Shown piece by piece: positions 44,686 to 45,420 of a stretch of DNA of 45,420 nucleotides. The position numbers were made by a program, and so were the translations under genes. The stretch lies in assembly GCA_018821985.1 (NCBI GenBank), contig JAHJKP010000030.1, positions 1 to 45,420 on the forward strand. The letters run 5' to 3'. Positions within the stretch are counted from its first letter, which is position 1. Every line of letters begins with the position of its first letter. The notes beneath the pieces are model-generated. The model saw nothing but the letters and a program-made list of their open reading frames with translations, had not been told where the DNA came from and did no database searches. This DNA comes from Pseudomonadota bacterium (GTDB taxonomy: Bacteria; Desulfobacterota; Desulfobulbia; Desulfobulbales; Desulfocapsaceae).

Positions 44686-45420
44686 ATGTTACGAGTAATC
44701 AGTGAGCGATTTCGCCAGGGATTCAGGACCGGGAAGTTTCCGGTGGAGGAGCCAAAACTGCCGCCTCGCTTTCGGGGGCTGCCGCAGCCTGTCGGGGCGT
44801 GTCCGCCAGGCTGCCGGGCCTGTGAACAGCTTTGTCCGTTTGGCGCCTGCGCGGTGCGGAAAGGAAGGGTGGTCATTGATCTTGGCCGCTGCCTCTTCTG
44901 TGCCGATTGCCCGGCCTGCCCGCAGGGCTGTATCACCTTTGGCAATGACTACCGGCTGGCCGTGCGCAGACGCCAGGATCTCCTCTACAGCGGCGGAGAA
45001 TATCCCCTGGCGGAACCCCTTGAACCGGCCAGGCTCAAGCTCTTTGGCCGTTCGCTCAAGCTGCGTCAGATCTCAGCCGGCGGTTGCAATGCCTGCGAGG
45101 CCGACTGCAACGTGCTCACCACCCTGGTCTTTGACCTTGGCCGTTTTGGCATCCAGTTTGTTGCCTCACCCCGCCACGCCGACGGCATCCTGCTCACCGG
45201 GCCGGTCACCGAAAATATGCGCAGCGCCGTGCTGGACACCTATGAGGCGGTGCCCGGCCCCAAGGTCGTCATTGCGGTCGGGGCCTGCGGGGTCAACGGC
45301 GGCCCTTTTGTCGACAGCAGCGAAATCAATCAGGGGGTTGACACCCTGCTGCCGGTGGACCTCTATGTCCCCGGCTGTCCGCCGCATCCCTACACCATCC
45401 TTGATGGCCTGCTGCGCCTG
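44686..45420 (+). CDS. hyfI: Ferredoxin/NuoB-like small-subunit fusion of the Hyf/Ehr complex (3' end beyond window)
   Basis: The gene runs off the right edge after 245 codons. The N-terminal part (about 30-95) is a ferredoxin-like domain rich in Cys (CPPGCRACEQLC, CLFCADCPACPQGC), NuoI/HyfH-like, giving two [4Fe-4S] clusters. The following part is NuoB/HyfI-like: GGCNACEADC, VGACGVNGGPF and VPGCPPHPYTI carry the Cys ligands of the proximal cluster (N2 type). Fusing the ferredoxin to the small subunit is a compact arrangement. AAGGAAG lies about 6 bases before the ATG. It should pass electrons to or from the large subunit encoded just upstream, from a soluble donor such as ferredoxin (inferred). 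Confidence 0.9.
   Translation, partial: MLRVISERFRQGFRTGKFPVEEPKLPPRFRGLPQPVGACPPGCRACEQLCPFGACAVRKGRVVIDLGRCLFCADCPACPQGCITFGNDYRLAVRRRQDLLYSGGEYPLAEPLEPARLKLFGRSLKLRQISAGGCNACEADCNVLTTLVFDLGRFGIQFVASPRHADGILLTGPVTENMRSAVLDTYEAVPGPKVVIAVGACGVNGGPFVDSSEINQGVDTLLPVDLYVPGCPPHPYTILDGLLRL

Noticed and set aside
38122-45420. Calling the operon a true hydrogenase-4 or formate hydrogenlyase
   Set aside because: The large subunit lacks both CxxC motifs needed for the NiFe site, and no formate dehydrogenase is seen in the visible part.

Overview
The window looks like a chromosomal segment of an anaerobic Desulfobacterota-type bacterium, possibly Desulfobulbales-like. This is inferred from gene content only: paired ferredoxin-containing MinD ATPases, an Ehr/Hyf-type membrane complex, sigma-54 signalling, a TorD-linked molybdoenzyme and decayed Rhs/RAYT/IS3 debris. 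There are no rRNA or tRNA genes to fix the taxonomy. Base composition is moderately GC-rich, except for an AT-rich Rhs tip and its neighbour (about 1690-3024).

Layout. (1) 1-4090: the 3' part of an Rhs gene whose tip carries an LRAT/NlpC-P60-like His...Asn-Cys motif, an overlapping AT-rich lipoprotein gene that may be its immunity gene, then a graveyard of RAYT, Rhs and IS3 remnants. (2) 4160-7347, minus strand: NifX/NafY-type protein, two MinD/ferredoxin ATPases, and a GlmU-C-like left-handed beta-helix protein. (3) 7847-11394: canonical lon and mltG. (4) 11444-16623: an apparent transcription unit with a sigma-70-like promoter and dyad, PEP-synthase-like protein A, a tyrosine/dual-specificity phosphatase fused to a YkgJ-like domain, an NtrC-type regulator with an intact GAFTGA loop, and an intrinsic terminator. 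(5) 16698-22336: candidate sigma-54 promoter, small membrane protein, PAS histidine kinase, single-domain receiver, and a TorD-molybdopterin oxidoreductase fusion. (6) 22362-28662: a GAF-GAF-PAS-HisKA protein without an ATPase domain, two tandem minus-strand small paralogues with a good sigma-54 promoter, a Lon protease carrying an internal receiver domain, and an NtrC-like regulator with a degenerate GAFTGA loop. (7) 28898-36380: a relic of a fourth PEP-synthase-like gene, then receiver, histidine kinase, and PEP-synthase-like proteins B and C. (8) 36383-37039: a convergent PPP-type phosphatase. (9) 37436-45420 (runs off the edge): an excisionase-HTH/EIIA-like regulator lacking the phospho-His, translationally coupled to a Hyf/Ehr operon whose large subunit lacks the NiFe cysteine motifs.

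How it fits together. The middle 25 kb (11.4-36.4 kb) looks like one signalling and metabolic-control island. Three intact PEP-synthase-like proteins and one relic keep the ATP/PEP-binding domain and the swivelling phospho-His domain. They lack the PEP/pyruvate TIM barrel and share a distinctive C-terminal domain I cannot assign. They are interleaved with histidine kinases, receivers, two sigma-54-type regulators, two protein-phosphatase-like enzymes and a response-regulator-Lon hybrid. I propose a phosphorelay that controls a phosphotransferase family, a molybdoenzyme and regulated proteolysis. This is an inference from co-location and domain logic, not shown by the sequence alone.
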